A stretch of DNA of 64,000 nt from M3007 sp041160955 (lineage in GTDB: Bacteria > Bacteroidota > Bacteroidia > Chitinophagales > Saprospiraceae), in NCBI GenBank assembly GCA_041160955.1, contig JBEAVK010000155.1, forward strand, positions 18,872 through 82,871, read 5' to 3'. Positions 52,275 through 61,445 of the stretch are shown piece after piece; positions within the stretch are counted from its first letter, which is position 1; each line of letters starts with the position of its first letter. The translations under genes were made by a program, and so were the position numbers. A model generated the notes under the pieces. It made no database searches, was not told the DNA's origin, and saw nothing but the letters and a program-made list of their open reading frames with translations.

Positions 52275-52302
52275 GCACAAGCAAGCCGCTACTTTTCTCT
52301 TG
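52261..52302. terminator. Perfect 14-bp terminator hairpin
   Basis: CAAGAGAAAAGTAG (52261-52274) pairs with CTACTTTTCTCTTG (52289-52302), loop 14 nt. It overlaps the stop codon at 52272 and sits between convergent genes. Confidence 0.75.
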
Positions 52303-52312
52303 TAATCATTGC

Positions 52313-53098
52313 CTATAAACTCCGTGTACGCCCACCATCAACGGGCAAATTTACACCATTGATATAACCAGCGGCGGGACTCGCTAAAAATGCGACTGCC
52401 GCTGCTACCTCACTAGGGTCTGCAAAACGACGTAGTGGGACATGCGCTTTGAATTGTTCTGCAATGGTGTGGGCATCCATACCTTGAGCCGCGGATCGCT
52501 TGCCGATAATTTCGTCCAATCGTCCAGTACTGGTATAGCCAGGCAGTACATTATTAACGGTAATACCAAATGGTCCCACTTCATTAGCCCAAGTTTTTGC
52601 CCAGCCAGCCACTGCCCAACGTGTGGTATTTGATACGCCCAGATTGTCCAACGGCTCTTTTACCGAAGTACTTATTATATTTACGATACGTCCATAACCG
52701 GCTGTTTTCATGCCCGATAATACCGCTTGTGCCAGTAATTGATTGCAAATCAGGTGGTTATAATATGCATCTAACAGTGCTGCTGGTGTTGCTTCGGTGA
52801 GTGGCCCACCCGGCGGCCCACCGGTATTATTGATGAGGATATGGATGGGGCGTTGTGCTACCAAGGCTTGTACTTTTTGCAACAGATCGTCGCGTTGTGC
52901 ATAATCGGCTATGATATAAGTATGTTGTTGCCCGAGGCTGGTATCCAGTTCTGATAAAGCTGCTTGTAGGGACGACTCGGTGCGAGCGATAAGCGTTACA
53001 TTGGCGCCCAAAAGAGCGAGTTCGATGGCCGTGGCCTTACCAATGCCTGCGCTTGCGCCACCTATGAGCGCATTTTTATGTTGAAGGGAAAGGATCAT
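52313..53098 (-). CDS. Short-chain dehydrogenase/reductase lacking canonical YxxxK
   Basis: A 261-residue SDR with the NAD(P)-binding 'GGASAGIGKATA' (13-20 core), 'NNTGGPPGGPL' and the C-terminal 'YINGVNLPVDGGRTRSL'. The catalytic YxxxK is replaced by S156-NTT-R160 ('GVSNTTRWAVAG'), a change found in a recognisable SDR subgroup, so it is probably natural and not an error. Activity may be altered or lost. ATG 53098 was chosen because it opens the Rossmann fold; the frame is open to 53200. It diverges from purA. Confidence 0.8.
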   Translation of the reverse strand: MILSLQHKNALIGGASAGIGKATAIELALLGANVTLIARTESSLQAALSELDTSLGQQHTYIIADYAQRDDLLQKVQALVAQRPIHILINNTGGPPGGPLTEATPAALLDAYYNHLICNQLLAQAVLSGMKTAGYGRIVNIISTSVKEPLDNLGVSNTTRWAVAGWAKTWANEVGPFGITVNNVLPGYTSTGRLDEIIGKRSAAQGMDAHTIAEQFKAHVPLRRFADPSEVAAAVAFLASPAAGYINGVNLPVDGGRTRSL

Positions 53099-53210
53099 AA
53101 ATAATGTAAATAGTGGCGTTTTTTTGCGCAAATATAGTTCGTACTTTTGAATTACAGGTATTAAGTCCTGTATGCCTTCCATCGAATTATCAAATCTCAA
53201 TTAGATTGCC

Positions 53211-53218
53211 TACTTTTG
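53211..53218 (+). promoter_or_regulatory. -7 box of purA
   Basis: TACTTTTG fits TAnnTTTG, 21 bp before ATG 53239. Confidence 0.45.
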
Positions 53219-53238
53219 TCCCTTAATTCTAACGCACT

Positions 53239-54525
53239 ATGCACTCAGCACATAAATCAAAGATAGATGTAATTCTAGGGCTCCAGTGGGGCGATGAAGG
53301 GAAAGGCAAAATTGTAGATTATTTAGCCAACGATTACGATATTGTGGCCCGTTTTCAAGGGGGGCCCAATGCAGGTCATACACTTAAATTTGGGGGGCAA
53401 AAATATGTCCTTCATACCGTACCATCAGGTATTTTTCGGTCACATCTGATTAATATTATCGGGAATGGGGTGGTATTAGACCCCGTGGTTTTTGCACGAG
53501 AACTGCAATCATTGGAAGACAACAATGTTGACTTTAAAAAAAGGTTATTCATCTCCCGCAAAGCACATTTAATCCTTCCTACGCACCGTTGGTTGGATGC
53601 TGCAAGTGAAGCCCAAAAGGGCAAGGCTAAAATTGGTTCTACTTTGAAAGGGATTGGACCCACTTATATGGACAAAACTGGGCGCAATGGTTTACGTATT
53701 GGTGATGTAAACGCTCCAAATTTCAAAGAGCAGTACAATGCATTAAAAGCCAAGCATTTGCAGTTATTGAAAATATACGATGCTATTGACTTTGACCTTG
53801 AAGGTGAAGAAAAACGGTGGTTCGACTCCTTGGAGAAACTCCGCGAATTACCTTTTATCAATAGTGAATACTATCTCGATGAGGCTTTAACCTCGGGCAA
53901 ACGCGTATTGGCAGAAGGCGCACAGGGTGCCATGCTTGATATTGATTTTGGTACTTATCCTTTTGTCACTTCTTCCAATACGGTCACCGCAGGCGTGTGT
54001 ACGGGTTTAGGCGTAGCACCACAGACCATTGGTCGAGTTATAGGCATTACTAAAGCGTATTGTACTCGTGTAGGTGGTGGGCCATTCCCATCGGAACTAG
54101 ACAATGAAGTGGGTGAAAAACTTCGTCAAGAGGGTTTTGAGTTTGGTTCTACTACGGGTCGGGCGCGCCGTTGTGGCTGGATTGATTTGCCGCAATTAAA
54201 ATATACCATATTACTGACGGGGACTACGGAAATCTGTATGACCAAAATTGATGTATTGAATACTTTTTCAAAAATAAGTGCTGCTACCGAATACCAATAC
54301 GATGGGCAGACACATACCGAACTGCCTTTTGACCTTTGTAATACCGAAGTAGCCGCTGTTTACAAGGAGTTTGAAGGATGGAATGTAGGTTTAGACGATG
54401 CTACCACTTTTGACGCATTGCCCGAAACGGCTAAGCAATACCTCAACTTTTTGGAAACATACTTGGGTGTACCCATTTCAATGATTTCTACGGGACCTGA
54501 GCGTGAAAAATTGATTGTACGATAA
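53239..54525 (+). CDS. purA: Adenylosuccinate synthetase
   Basis: A 428-residue PurA: IMP, aspartate and GTP to adenylosuccinate in AMP synthesis. It shows 'LGLQWGDEGKGKIVDYLA' (D19, K22), 'RFQGGPNAGHTLKF' (catalytic H47), 'GIGPTYMDKTGRNGLR', 'EGAQGAMLDIDFGTYPFVTSSNT' and 'TTGRARRCGWIDL'. Every conserved block is intact and length is typical. It is followed by a terminator hairpin at about 54552. Confidence 0.97.
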   Translation: MHSAHKSKIDVILGLQWGDEGKGKIVDYLANDYDIVARFQGGPNAGHTLKFGGQKYVLHTVPSGIFRSHLINIIGNGVVLDPVVFARELQSLEDNNVDFKKRLFISRKAHLILPTHRWLDAASEAQKGKAKIGSTLKGIGPTYMDKTGRNGLRIGDVNAPNFKEQYNALKAKHLQLLKIYDAIDFDLEGEEKRWFDSLEKLRELPFINSEYYLDEALTSGKRVLAEGAQGAMLDIDFGTYPFVTSSNTVTAGVCTGLGVAPQTIGRVIGITKAYCTRVGGGPFPSELDNEVGEKLRQEGFEFGSTTGRARRCGWIDLPQLKYTILLTGTTEICMTKIDVLNTFSKISAATEYQYDGQTHTELPFDLCNTEVAAVYKEFEGWNVGLDDATTFDALPETAKQYLNFLETYLGVPISMISTGPEREKLIVR

Positions 54526-54551
54526 GATATATAATTTATTGTTCTACAAAG

Positions 54552-54591
54552 TAAAAGGTGTATGCTCCATAATGGAACATACACCTTTTTT
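54552..54591 (+). terminator. Terminator after purA
   Basis: An AAAAGGTGTATG/CATACACCTTTT stem with inner CTCCAT-type pairing, followed by a T-run; it overlaps nothing. Confidence 0.75.
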
Positions 54592-54664
54592 ATTCACCGT
54601 TAACAAATATGCTCTCAATATAGCGGATGGTTTGAGTTGAAGAAACAAACCACTTATTCTCTAT

Positions 54665-55102
54665 TTATTTTTTTACTTCTGCTACTGCGTTTGGCTGACC
54701 TGTTTCAATCGTAACATTTTTAGGCGCAAGAATAACAAAGTGTACATTTTCTTTAAAATCCTGCCCTTTTATCTTAATTGTTCGTTTCAAGTTCTTTGCT
54801 TCGATCATCGTATTGCCGTTGAGTGTGGTAAGTTCCAAATCATAACGTCCTACAGTTGACAATTGGTCTATCACCGAGAGATTAGAATTACCTGATGGCA
54901 GCGTAACTGTAATCACAAATCGGAGCGTAGGATTGTCCCATGTTTTTACTTCAACCGTTCCTGGCAGGTCTAGTTGTACTAGGGTACTGCCGTCCAGGTT
55001 GAAAGCCTTGCTAAAAGTCTTTGAAATTGCCTGAGCATTTGTGTTTAGCGCACAGAGGGTCAGGAGGGCCAATAAAGCGAAATTTTTGATAGCATTTTTC
55101 AT
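54665..55102 (-). CDS. Small secreted beta-rich protein (DUF4097-like fragment)
   Basis: A 145-residue protein with signal peptide MKNAIKNFALLALLTLCALNTNAQA. The mature part is predicted to be all beta: 'GSTLVQLDLPGTVEVKTWDNPTLRFVITVTL', 'YDLELTTLNGNTMIEAKN', 'VHFVILAPKNVTIETG'. The opening strands resemble those of DUF4097 proteins (for example 'HGNININTWTEKKVKINITIVV' in the protein at 27766), but only about one third of that length is present. The family is not certain and no partner is seen; it diverges from the hydrolase fragment. Confidence 0.6.
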   Translation of the reverse strand: MKNAIKNFALLALLTLCALNTNAQAISKTFSKAFNLDGSTLVQLDLPGTVEVKTWDNPTLRFVITVTLPSGNSNLSVIDQLSTVGRYDLELTTLNGNTMIEAKNLKRTIKIKGQDFKENVHFVILAPKNVTIETGQPNAVAEVKK

Positions 55103-55365
55103 AATTACCTCCTTTTTTTATTTACTTACAAAATACGGTGTTTTTTTTGGTATTGTCAAGGGTTTAACACAACTTTATTTTATTTTTTTGAAAATTTCTT
55201 TCAAATTTGTACATTTGTCAGATTCTTGTAAACAAATGGTGACGATTATAATTAAAACAGCGACGATACTGCTTTTTGAAAAGCCGAAGTGTTGGGTGGC
55301 ATTGCTGAGGTGGGGTAGCCGTTTCAATCTTTCTGGATTTTTTCCAATTACAAAAAAGCAATGAC
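55103..55365. other. Divergent intergenic region
   Basis: AT-rich region between the small secreted protein gene and the hydrolase fragment. It contains the 13-base motif AGGAACGATAAAA just after its right edge (55378), shared with the MITE arms near 15 kb; the rest of the arm is not conserved here. Confidence 0.35.
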
Positions 55366-55373
55366 TACCTTTG
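55366..55373 (+). promoter_or_regulatory. -7 box of the hydrolase-fragment/PAP2 transcript
   Basis: TACCTTTG, an exact match to TAnnTTTG, 29 bp before ATG 55402. Confidence 0.5.
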
Positions 55374-55401
55374 CGCAAGGAACGATAAAAATCTTTACAC
55401 G

Positions 55402-55560
55402 ATGCGACAAGTACGGTTTATTACATTTATGCTTTGGGTTGGCGTGGTTTCAACACTACAAGGGCAAGGCAGCAAGCGCCCCTTTATTTTAGGTGAGGTG
55501 GATACGTTGTTCTCCGAAGTTTTGAAGGAAAAACGGTTACTCAATATTTATGTTCCTTAG
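55402..55560 (+). pseudogene. Truncated N-terminus of an alpha/beta-hydrolase (esterase-D type)
   Basis: A 52-residue frame: a signal peptide-like start (MRQVRFITFMLWVGVVSTLQGQ), then 'SKRPFILGEVDTLFSEVLKEKRLLNIYVP' and a stop at 55558. The sequence around 'DTLFSEVLKEKRLLNIYVP' is the usual beginning of secreted enterochelin-esterase-like hydrolases of Bacteroidota, in which 'EGY' normally follows the P. Everything after it is missing. The fragment keeps a good promoter and stops 2 nt before the PAP2-like gene. It could be a deletion fusion or a translated leader. Confidence 0.55.
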
Positions 55561-55562
55561 CG

Positions 55563-56159
55563 ATGCCTTTGAAAGTCTCAAATAAAATAATCGATACGTT
55601 TGCAAAAACCCTTTCAATTATAGGTCATCCTTTATTGGTAATACCTGTTTTTGCGATCATTGCGCTGTTTAAATACGAAAATACAGCAAATGCGACTACC
55701 CTGTCAGCGCTCATTGTTGGAGGGCTCATTGTACCTGTAGTGGCAAAAATGTACCTTGGATACCGCAAGGGTACTTACTCTAATTTTGATGTATCTGACC
55801 AAACAGAACGAAAAACTTGGTATAGCCTACCCATTATTTTATTGACCATATTTACGCTATATTTGTTTTTTACGGAGCAGGAGCGCAATTTACGGATGGC
55901 TATATCCTTATCATTAGTCCTACTCATTTCCTCAAAACTAATCAATAATTCTATAAAAATCTCACTACATGCCTCTTTTGGGGCATATATTGCTATGCTC
56001 GCGTTCCAATTATTAGGCATATTATATGGATGGATGTTTTTGTTATTTGCGTTATTGGTAGCGTGCGCTCGGGTAGCGTTGGCACGGCATACCGTATTGG
56101 AGGTTGTATTAGGCTTAGCATTAGGTTTAATATTAGGCGGGTTTTATCTTTTAGCATGA
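55563..56159 (+). CDS. PAP2-like membrane phosphatase
   Basis: A 198-residue protein with about six hydrophobic helices. The C-terminal half shows an incomplete PAP2 signature: 'SLHASFGAYIAML' (SxHA) and 'ARVALARHTVLEVVLGLALGLILGG' (RxxxxRHT...G). The first K-x6-RP block is not clear, so it may be a divergent or inactive PAP2 phosphatase acting on lipid phosphates. It starts 2 nt after the hydrolase fragment and probably shares its promoter. No terminator was identified directly after it. Confidence 0.7.
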   Translation: MPLKVSNKIIDTFAKTLSIIGHPLLVIPVFAIIALFKYENTANATTLSALIVGGLIVPVVAKMYLGYRKGTYSNFDVSDQTERKTWYSLPIILLTIFTLYLFFTEQERNLRMAISLSLVLLISSKLINNSIKISLHASFGAYIAMLAFQLLGILYGWMFLLFALLVACARVALARHTVLEVVLGLALGLILGGFYLLA

Positions 56160-56422
56160 GATTTAAATAAAGGCACAAATTTGGCGGCCAATAATTAGTA
56201 ACAAAATCTTAACAACGCCACATTAAACCCCTTAGCCCAGCCTAAGTCCAATCTGCCGTCGACAACATACAAACACTTTTATACTGAGCGTCGTTAGGTT
56301 TCGTGCGTAGATTTATGGAACGTTGTACAACTATTACGCACAAAACCTATAGCACCAAAGTATAAACCAATACATTTTCATCCCAAGTGGGTATATTTAC
56401 TCACACAACATCCATTTTTATC
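56160..56422. other. Intergenic region
   Basis: 263 bp between two rightward genes. No strong hairpin or coding frame was seen and no clear promoter box was found. Confidence 0.3.
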
Positions 56423-57250
56423 ATGCAAAAACTATTTTTTTCTGGAGCATTACTGCTTTGCCTTGGCTTGGCCATCCAATCTTGTAAAAAAGAAAATATT
56501 GGTATCAACAATACCGATAAAATGACCGCCGAAGACTTAATGGCGCACAACGACCTCTCCGAACAACTCGACATTGACACCGACGAGGCACTCGATGGGT
56601 TTATGAGTAATGAAGTGGAAGAGCGCAACGATTGCCCTGTTGTTACTTTCCAACAACCAAAAGGCACTTGGCCAAACACCATTACGCTTGACTATTCCGA
56701 CGCAGGCTGCACCAAGGGCGGACGTACCTATAAAGGTAAGATCGTGATTGCCCAAACTAATCCAATGAATATAGATGGTGCCGTACGCAACCTTAGTTTT
56801 GAAAATTTCTTTATCGAAGGCGTGCAAGTTTCAGGCACCAAAACAGTGACCAGAGTAGGAATCAATACCGCTGGTTTGCCCAAATTCAATATAGTAGTAG
56901 ATGAAACCCTCACGTTCCCTGATGGTTCAACGGCTACACATAAAGCCAACCGCGAACGCACCCAAACCGAAGGCAGCACAACTGCTGTACGTTTGGATGA
57001 TGTGTGGACAATAACAGGTGCTGCTTCTGGGGTGAACCGCCAAGGCAATGCTTATACCGTGACTTATACCACACCATTGGTAAAGCGCAACCCTTGTGCA
57101 TGGATCAGCGAAGGTGTGATCACTTTTGAGGTAAATAACCTTGTTCGTACCCTCGATTTTGGCGATGGCACTTGCGACCGTGATGCGACCATCACTTTGG
57201 CTGATGGTACAGTGAAAAATGTCAAGATCCGTCACCATTGGTGGAAATAA
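56423..57250 (+). CDS. Lipoprotein of unknown function
   Basis: A 275-residue lipoprotein: signal peptide MQKLFFSGALLLCLGLAIQS with Cys as the lipidation site ('AIQSCKKE'). The body has a C-terminal beta-rich part with many Thr/Gly strands ('TWPNTITLDYSDAGCTKGGRTYKGKIVIAQT', 'ATHKANRERTQTEGSTTAVRLDDVWTITG', 'NNLVRTLDFGDGTCDRDATITLADGTVKNVKI'), similar to small surface lipoproteins of Bacteroidota. No domain was recognised. ATG 56423 was chosen since the lipoprotein signal starts there; the frame is open to 56387. Confidence 0.7.
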   Translation: MQKLFFSGALLLCLGLAIQSCKKENIGINNTDKMTAEDLMAHNDLSEQLDIDTDEALDGFMSNEVEERNDCPVVTFQQPKGTWPNTITLDYSDAGCTKGGRTYKGKIVIAQTNPMNIDGAVRNLSFENFFIEGVQVSGTKTVTRVGINTAGLPKFNIVVDETLTFPDGSTATHKANRERTQTEGSTTAVRLDDVWTITGAASGVNRQGNAYTVTYTTPLVKRNPCAWISEGVITFEVNNLVRTLDFGDGTCDRDATITLADGTVKNVKIRHHWWK

Positions 57251-57273
57251 AAAAAATTACTAGGTTAAAACGA

Positions 57274-57309
57274 TGAGCCATCCCGAGTTTTGGGGTGGCT
57301 CTTTTTTTT
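57274..57309 (+). terminator. Intrinsic terminator after the lipoprotein gene
   Basis: A 10-bp stem GAGCCATCCC/GGGGTGGCTC (one G-T pair), loop GAGTTTT, followed by nine T. Confidence 0.9.
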
Positions 57310-57463
57310 TGTTTGAGTAAAACGAGAATTTTAGAACAGCTATTTCTTTGATGACAAATGCTAATTAATTGTGTGCAAATGCTTACAATACCAGTAGATA
57401 AAATTCCGTTATCTTTACAATAACCAAGTATTTACAATCTCTAATTTTTTAAAAATAAAACTT

Positions 57464-58540
57464 ATGCGCTACAAATTTTCTCTCGCTCTACTCCTATTTG
57501 TATTTAGTACAAGTATGCCGCTTTTTTCTCAAACTAAAAAAATAACGCCCGAAGTCCAATTATTACAAGAAGGTGTAAGTCTGCACGATAGCCAAGATTA
57601 TAAAGGTGCTATCGAAAAGTACGAGGCGGCCTTGGCCATTGATCCTAAGTTTGGTAGTGCGATGTACGAATTGGCCAATTCTTATTTAGCCTTAGGGGAT
57701 AATGATAAAGCAATGAAATGGGCTGAAAAAACCGTTAAAAACAACAAAGATGGTATTTGTGAGGCTTATACTATGATGGGCAATATTTATGATATTGATA
57801 AAAAAACAGATAAAGCCATCAAGACCTATAAAAAAGGTTTGGATAAATGCCCCGAGGAAAACATGTTGCACTTTAACCTAGGTATTGCTTACACGGGCCA
57901 AAACGACTACGATAATGCCATTAAAAGTATAGAGCAATCGGCGTTACTGCGTCCAAGCCACCGCTCTAGTCACTATTATTTGGGGCTTTTAGAAACAGAA
58001 AAAGGGCAAAAAGCAAAGGTATTGCTGCCTTTATACTATTTTTTATTGTTGGAAAATGATACTAAACGCTCTAAAAACACACTTGGTATAATACAAAAAC
58101 AATATAAGTCTGCAAAGTCGGATGCATCTGGTAATATGGAGCTGAATATTAATGCCGACTTGTTGAAAGGCGAACTTACGAGTGCTGATATGTTATTGTC
58201 TATATATCCCGCCACCTGGGCGGTTATGAAACAAGCCTTGAAAGATTCGCTTGGCGTAGATATTAAAGAATGCTTAGGGGATGATTTATTCAATCTTAAT
58301 AAGTCATTTTTTGAAGTGCTTGAAACACCGAAACCTGAAACAAAAGACAAATCTAACATTTGGATGGATTTCTATGTTCCATTTTTCAAAGCGATGCACT
58401 TGGCAGGCCATACTGAAGCAATGAGTTACTTTATTGCTGGATCAATGGCCGATGAACCCACCCAAAAATGGCTAGACAAACACCAAAAAGAGTTAGATGG
58501 GTTTGTGGATTGGGTTAATCTGTATTTGGAAAACCAGTAG
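57464..58540 (+). CDS. Secreted tetratricopeptide-repeat protein
   Basis: A 358-residue protein with signal peptide (…LLFVFSTSMPLFSQ) and about four TPR units in the N-terminal half ('QEGVSLHDSQDYKGAIEKYEAALAIDPKFGSAMYELANSYLALGDNDKAMKWAEKTVK', 'YTMMGNIYDIDKKTDKAIKTYKKGLDKCP', 'LHFNLGIAYTGQNDYDNAIKSIEQSALLRP'). The C-terminal 160 residues are a helical region with no recognised family. TPR proteins act as protein-protein scaffolds; the partner is unknown. It meets the convergent M23 gene with a 48-bp gap. Confidence 0.85.
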   Translation: MRYKFSLALLLFVFSTSMPLFSQTKKITPEVQLLQEGVSLHDSQDYKGAIEKYEAALAIDPKFGSAMYELANSYLALGDNDKAMKWAEKTVKNNKDGICEAYTMMGNIYDIDKKTDKAIKTYKKGLDKCPEENMLHFNLGIAYTGQNDYDNAIKSIEQSALLRPSHRSSHYYLGLLETEKGQKAKVLLPLYYFLLLENDTKRSKNTLGIIQKQYKSAKSDASGNMELNINADLLKGELTSADMLLSIYPATWAVMKQALKDSLGVDIKECLGDDLFNLNKSFFEVLETPKPETKDKSNIWMDFYVPFFKAMHLAGHTEAMSYFIAGSMADEPTQKWLDKHQKELDGFVDWVNLYLENQ

Positions 58541-58588
58541 ATCACGACCTATGTATCGTGGAACATGTATGCAGGTCGGAATCTACGT

Positions 58589-60364
58589 TTACTTTTTGAA
58601 AACCCGCTCTAAAACAGTTTCATTCCCTCTATCATCCTTCACTAGCAGTTTTAAGGTATGTTCCCCAGCACCAATACGACCATCAAAAGTGTGCGTAAGG
58701 CGATTACGTTTTGCATCAAATTCAAAAAGCACCCATGCTCCATCAATAGTACCGCGCCAGTTGAGGTCATCGGCTCGATCGGTGGCATCAAAATTATCAC
58801 TAATTCGGAATGACATGGCTGTTTTTCGACGCATATCATCGTCAAAAACAACGGGTGTAATCGTAGGAGGTACTTGATCCAGCATGACACAATAATCGCC
58901 AAAAGTGCGGACTTGAGTGGTTAGTTTGTTGCCTTTCCAGGTACCGCCACAATTATCGGGTCTTTTGCTATTACAGCGCGCAATGACTGCTTTTGAGCGC
59001 AATGCAACAGGTATATTAATAGGTACAATACCAATATCATAGTATTTATGTACAGGGGTCTTGTCGTCGTGGATATGGTGGATAGCCGAATACACGCCCT
59101 GACTTTCATCTGGTGTGGTGTGGTAGCGGAGTTTAAGATCCTCGTATAAAGAGCCTTTAAGCATGGACATAGAAAAATCGCCATTGACAAAACTGTTTTC
59201 TTCTGCCCAAGGGAACAAGTACTGAAAGGGCTCAACAGGCAATGCCTCTATATTTTCGCTACGGAGTAACCCAAATTTCACCGCAGCAATATTACCAGCA
59301 GCATCCATTACCTTTATTTCTATGTCCGTTTTTTGGGTGGCACTAATGGGGATAGCCCCCATCGTACTCGTCTGATCGTACATGGATAATTTATCGCCCG
59401 GAGAAACAAAGAGTTCATAAAACCAAGCACCGAATTTTTTATTGGCAGTATAATCGCAAAGCGCATTCATATAGCGCGTCTCATCAAAACTAAACGTATT
59501 AGCAGTCCAACCATAAATAAGTGTACCATTCGCATATACCGATATTGCATATACGCCGTTATCATTCCTAAGGGCATCACTTTGGTCATACGCTTTAATA
59601 CCGAGTCCGACCCGCCAAGCACCCGCAATATAGGTATCGGCTCCACCTTTGATGCCATATAGTCCATCCGATCTTTTTTCGATAGGGAAAGGCGCCGAAC
59701 GTATCACCTCGCGGTTTTCATTGAGGTGGTAGATTTTCATATCCCTAATATCTGGTTTACGGGAATCCGGAATAGGCAAGCCAAAAAGTAATGGATTAAG
59801 GGCTTTGCCATTTTGCCTGATCTCGAAATGCAAATGCGGCCCAGTACTGCCACCGCTATTGCCCATTTTTCCAATTTCTTCGCCTTTGCGTACTTTATAT
59901 TTATCAGCAGGGAAGTCGATGACTACCTCGAATCGCTCGCGTTTGTATTGTGTCTCTTTAACAACAGCGGCGATAGCACTACTGAATTTGTCCAAGTGTG
60001 CATACACCGTGGTGTAGCCATTCGGATGTTTGATATACAATACATTGCCATAGCCACTTGCTTGTACTTTTATTTGGTCGATATAACCTTCTGCGGCAGC
60101 AAAAACAGGTTGTCCTACCGCGCCAGTTTTGCTTTTAAGATCCAAACCAGAATGAAAGTGGTTAGGCCTTAGTTCGCAGAATGTACCAGTTACCAAGAGC
60201 GGATCATTGATCGGTGCCATAAAGTAATCTTTAGGGTAGGATGCTGCCACTGCTATTGGATCTGGCATAGTCGGGTCATTGTATAGTTCCTGAGGCCCAA
60301 AGAAAGACAAACAAGGCACTAAAAAAAGAACAGGAAGCAGCAAATGGATTTTCTTTAATTTCAT
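58589..60364 (-). CDS. M23 (LytM-type) metallopeptidase
   Basis: A 591-residue exported protein with a signal peptide (…FLVPCLSFFG) and an N-terminal M23 domain (about 60-190): H71-SGLD75 ('NHFHSGLDL'), H123, and HLH 177-179 ('GPHLHFEIRQ'), the zinc ligands and catalytic His. The rest (about 200-590) is beta-rich with no recognised family, possibly a beta-sandwich. It probably cuts peptidoglycan cross-links or a secreted partner. It follows idi by 15 bp on the same strand; co-transcription is likely, although the pairing has no obvious functional link. Confidence 0.88.
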   Translation of the reverse strand: MKLKKIHLLLPVLFLVPCLSFFGPQELYNDPTMPDPIAVAASYPKDYFMAPINDPLLVTGTFCELRPNHFHSGLDLKSKTGAVGQPVFAAAEGYIDQIKVQASGYGNVLYIKHPNGYTTVYAHLDKFSSAIAAVVKETQYKRERFEVVIDFPADKYKVRKGEEIGKMGNSGGSTGPHLHFEIRQNGKALNPLLFGLPIPDSRKPDIRDMKIYHLNENREVIRSAPFPIEKRSDGLYGIKGGADTYIAGAWRVGLGIKAYDQSDALRNDNGVYAISVYANGTLIYGWTANTFSFDETRYMNALCDYTANKKFGAWFYELFVSPGDKLSMYDQTSTMGAIPISATQKTDIEIKVMDAAGNIAAVKFGLLRSENIEALPVEPFQYLFPWAEENSFVNGDFSMSMLKGSLYEDLKLRYHTTPDESQGVYSAIHHIHDDKTPVHKYYDIGIVPINIPVALRSKAVIARCNSKRPDNCGGTWKGNKLTTQVRTFGDYCVMLDQVPPTITPVVFDDDMRRKTAMSFRISDNFDATDRADDLNWRGTIDGAWVLFEFDAKRNRLTHTFDGRIGAGEHTLKLLVKDDRGNETVLERVFKK

Positions 60365-60379
60365 AATAAATCTCTTTCC

Positions 60380-61414
60380 TTAACGTACTTTCAGCAGGGC
60401 ATGTGCCAGCGAAAGTCCTTCAATTTGTGCTTTCACAAATTTTTGTAAAACATCATAATCGCCCCTTGCATGGCGTAAAAAGCCACTGGCTTGTCCGTAC
60501 ACTGCGGGGATTTTCGATTTTTGGGTGAGGTAAAAACCATCTAAAAAACTACCAATTCCACCAGAAATAATCAAGTGTTTTGTTTTTATTTCGTGGATAC
60601 CCAATTCGTCCACAATGGCATTGGTCCAGTTCAACATCGCTTCGGCAGTATGACCTAGCAGTGCGATTTGGCCAAATATTTCTTGTTTGGCAGCATCACC
60701 GCGTAGGAGTTCTAATTTAGCAAAATTGGTACCACCTGCTGCCCCAAATTCCACAGCGGCCAAGGGCAATTGTAGCAATGCTTTTAGGCTTTCGGGGCCA
60801 AAGCCCTGACCCACTTCTTTCACAATGATTGGGCAATCGAAACGTTCTAATATTTCCTGTACGATCTCAATAGGGGGGCGGTTGAAATGGTCGCCTTCGG
60901 GTTGCATGGCCTCCTGCAATGGGTTGACATGGATGATTAAACCATCTGCCCTTAATTTGGAGAGCATATCCGAAATGCGTTCGGTTGCTCCTGTTTCGAT
61001 CAATTGCTCAATTTGCGCTACACCTAAATTGGCATACAACGGCAAATCTGTACCTATCATATCGCGTACATCAAAATCCGCTAAACGCTCATTGCTATAC
61101 AACAACTGCCTGCAAGACCCCAAACCCATGCCCATACCAAATTCTGCACACGCACGCGCTAGATTTTGGTTAATAATCGTAGCCAATTCCGTACCTCCGG
61201 TCATGGATGATACCCAAATGGGGGCATGAAGCGTCTTTTGAAGAAAAGGAGAAGTTGGTAATGACCCCGGTTTGGGATGCCCCGAAAGCATTGGTTCGTA
61301 ATAGAACCGATGATCTACTGCATTAGGTAGTACCTGACTGTTGAAAGCCAGTTCAATATGATCGTTTTTGCGCGATTTAGCGGTGGGATCTATATCTTGA
61401 TGTGTGTTTGCCAT
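60380..61414 (-). CDS. fni: Type 2 isopentenyl-diphosphate delta-isomerase
   Basis: A 344-residue FMN- and NADPH-dependent Idi-2 that interconverts IPP and DMAPP for isoprenoid synthesis. Blocks: 'RKNDHIELA', 'PIWVSSMTGGTELATIINQNLARACAEFGMGMGLGSCR', 'HVNPLQEAMQPEGD', 'IVKEVGQGFGPES', 'AAVEFGAAGGTNFAKLE' and 'LIISGGIGSFLDG'. Length is typical. ATG 61414 was chosen; an upstream in-frame ATG at 61465 lies in the AT-rich repeat and would add 17 non-homologous residues. Confidence 0.95.
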   Translation of the reverse strand: MANTHQDIDPTAKSRKNDHIELAFNSQVLPNAVDHRFYYEPMLSGHPKPGSLPTSPFLQKTLHAPIWVSSMTGGTELATIINQNLARACAEFGMGMGLGSCRQLLYSNERLADFDVRDMIGTDLPLYANLGVAQIEQLIETGATERISDMLSKLRADGLIIHVNPLQEAMQPEGDHFNRPPIEIVQEILERFDCPIIVKEVGQGFGPESLKALLQLPLAAVEFGAAGGTNFAKLELLRGDAAKQEIFGQIALLGHTAEAMLNWTNAIVDELGIHEIKTKHLIISGGIGSFLDGFYLTQKSKIPAVYGQASGFLRHARGDYDVLQKFVKAQIEGLSLAHALLKVR

Positions 61415-61445
61415 GTATCGGATTGGGAAATGATGGGGGCAATGG

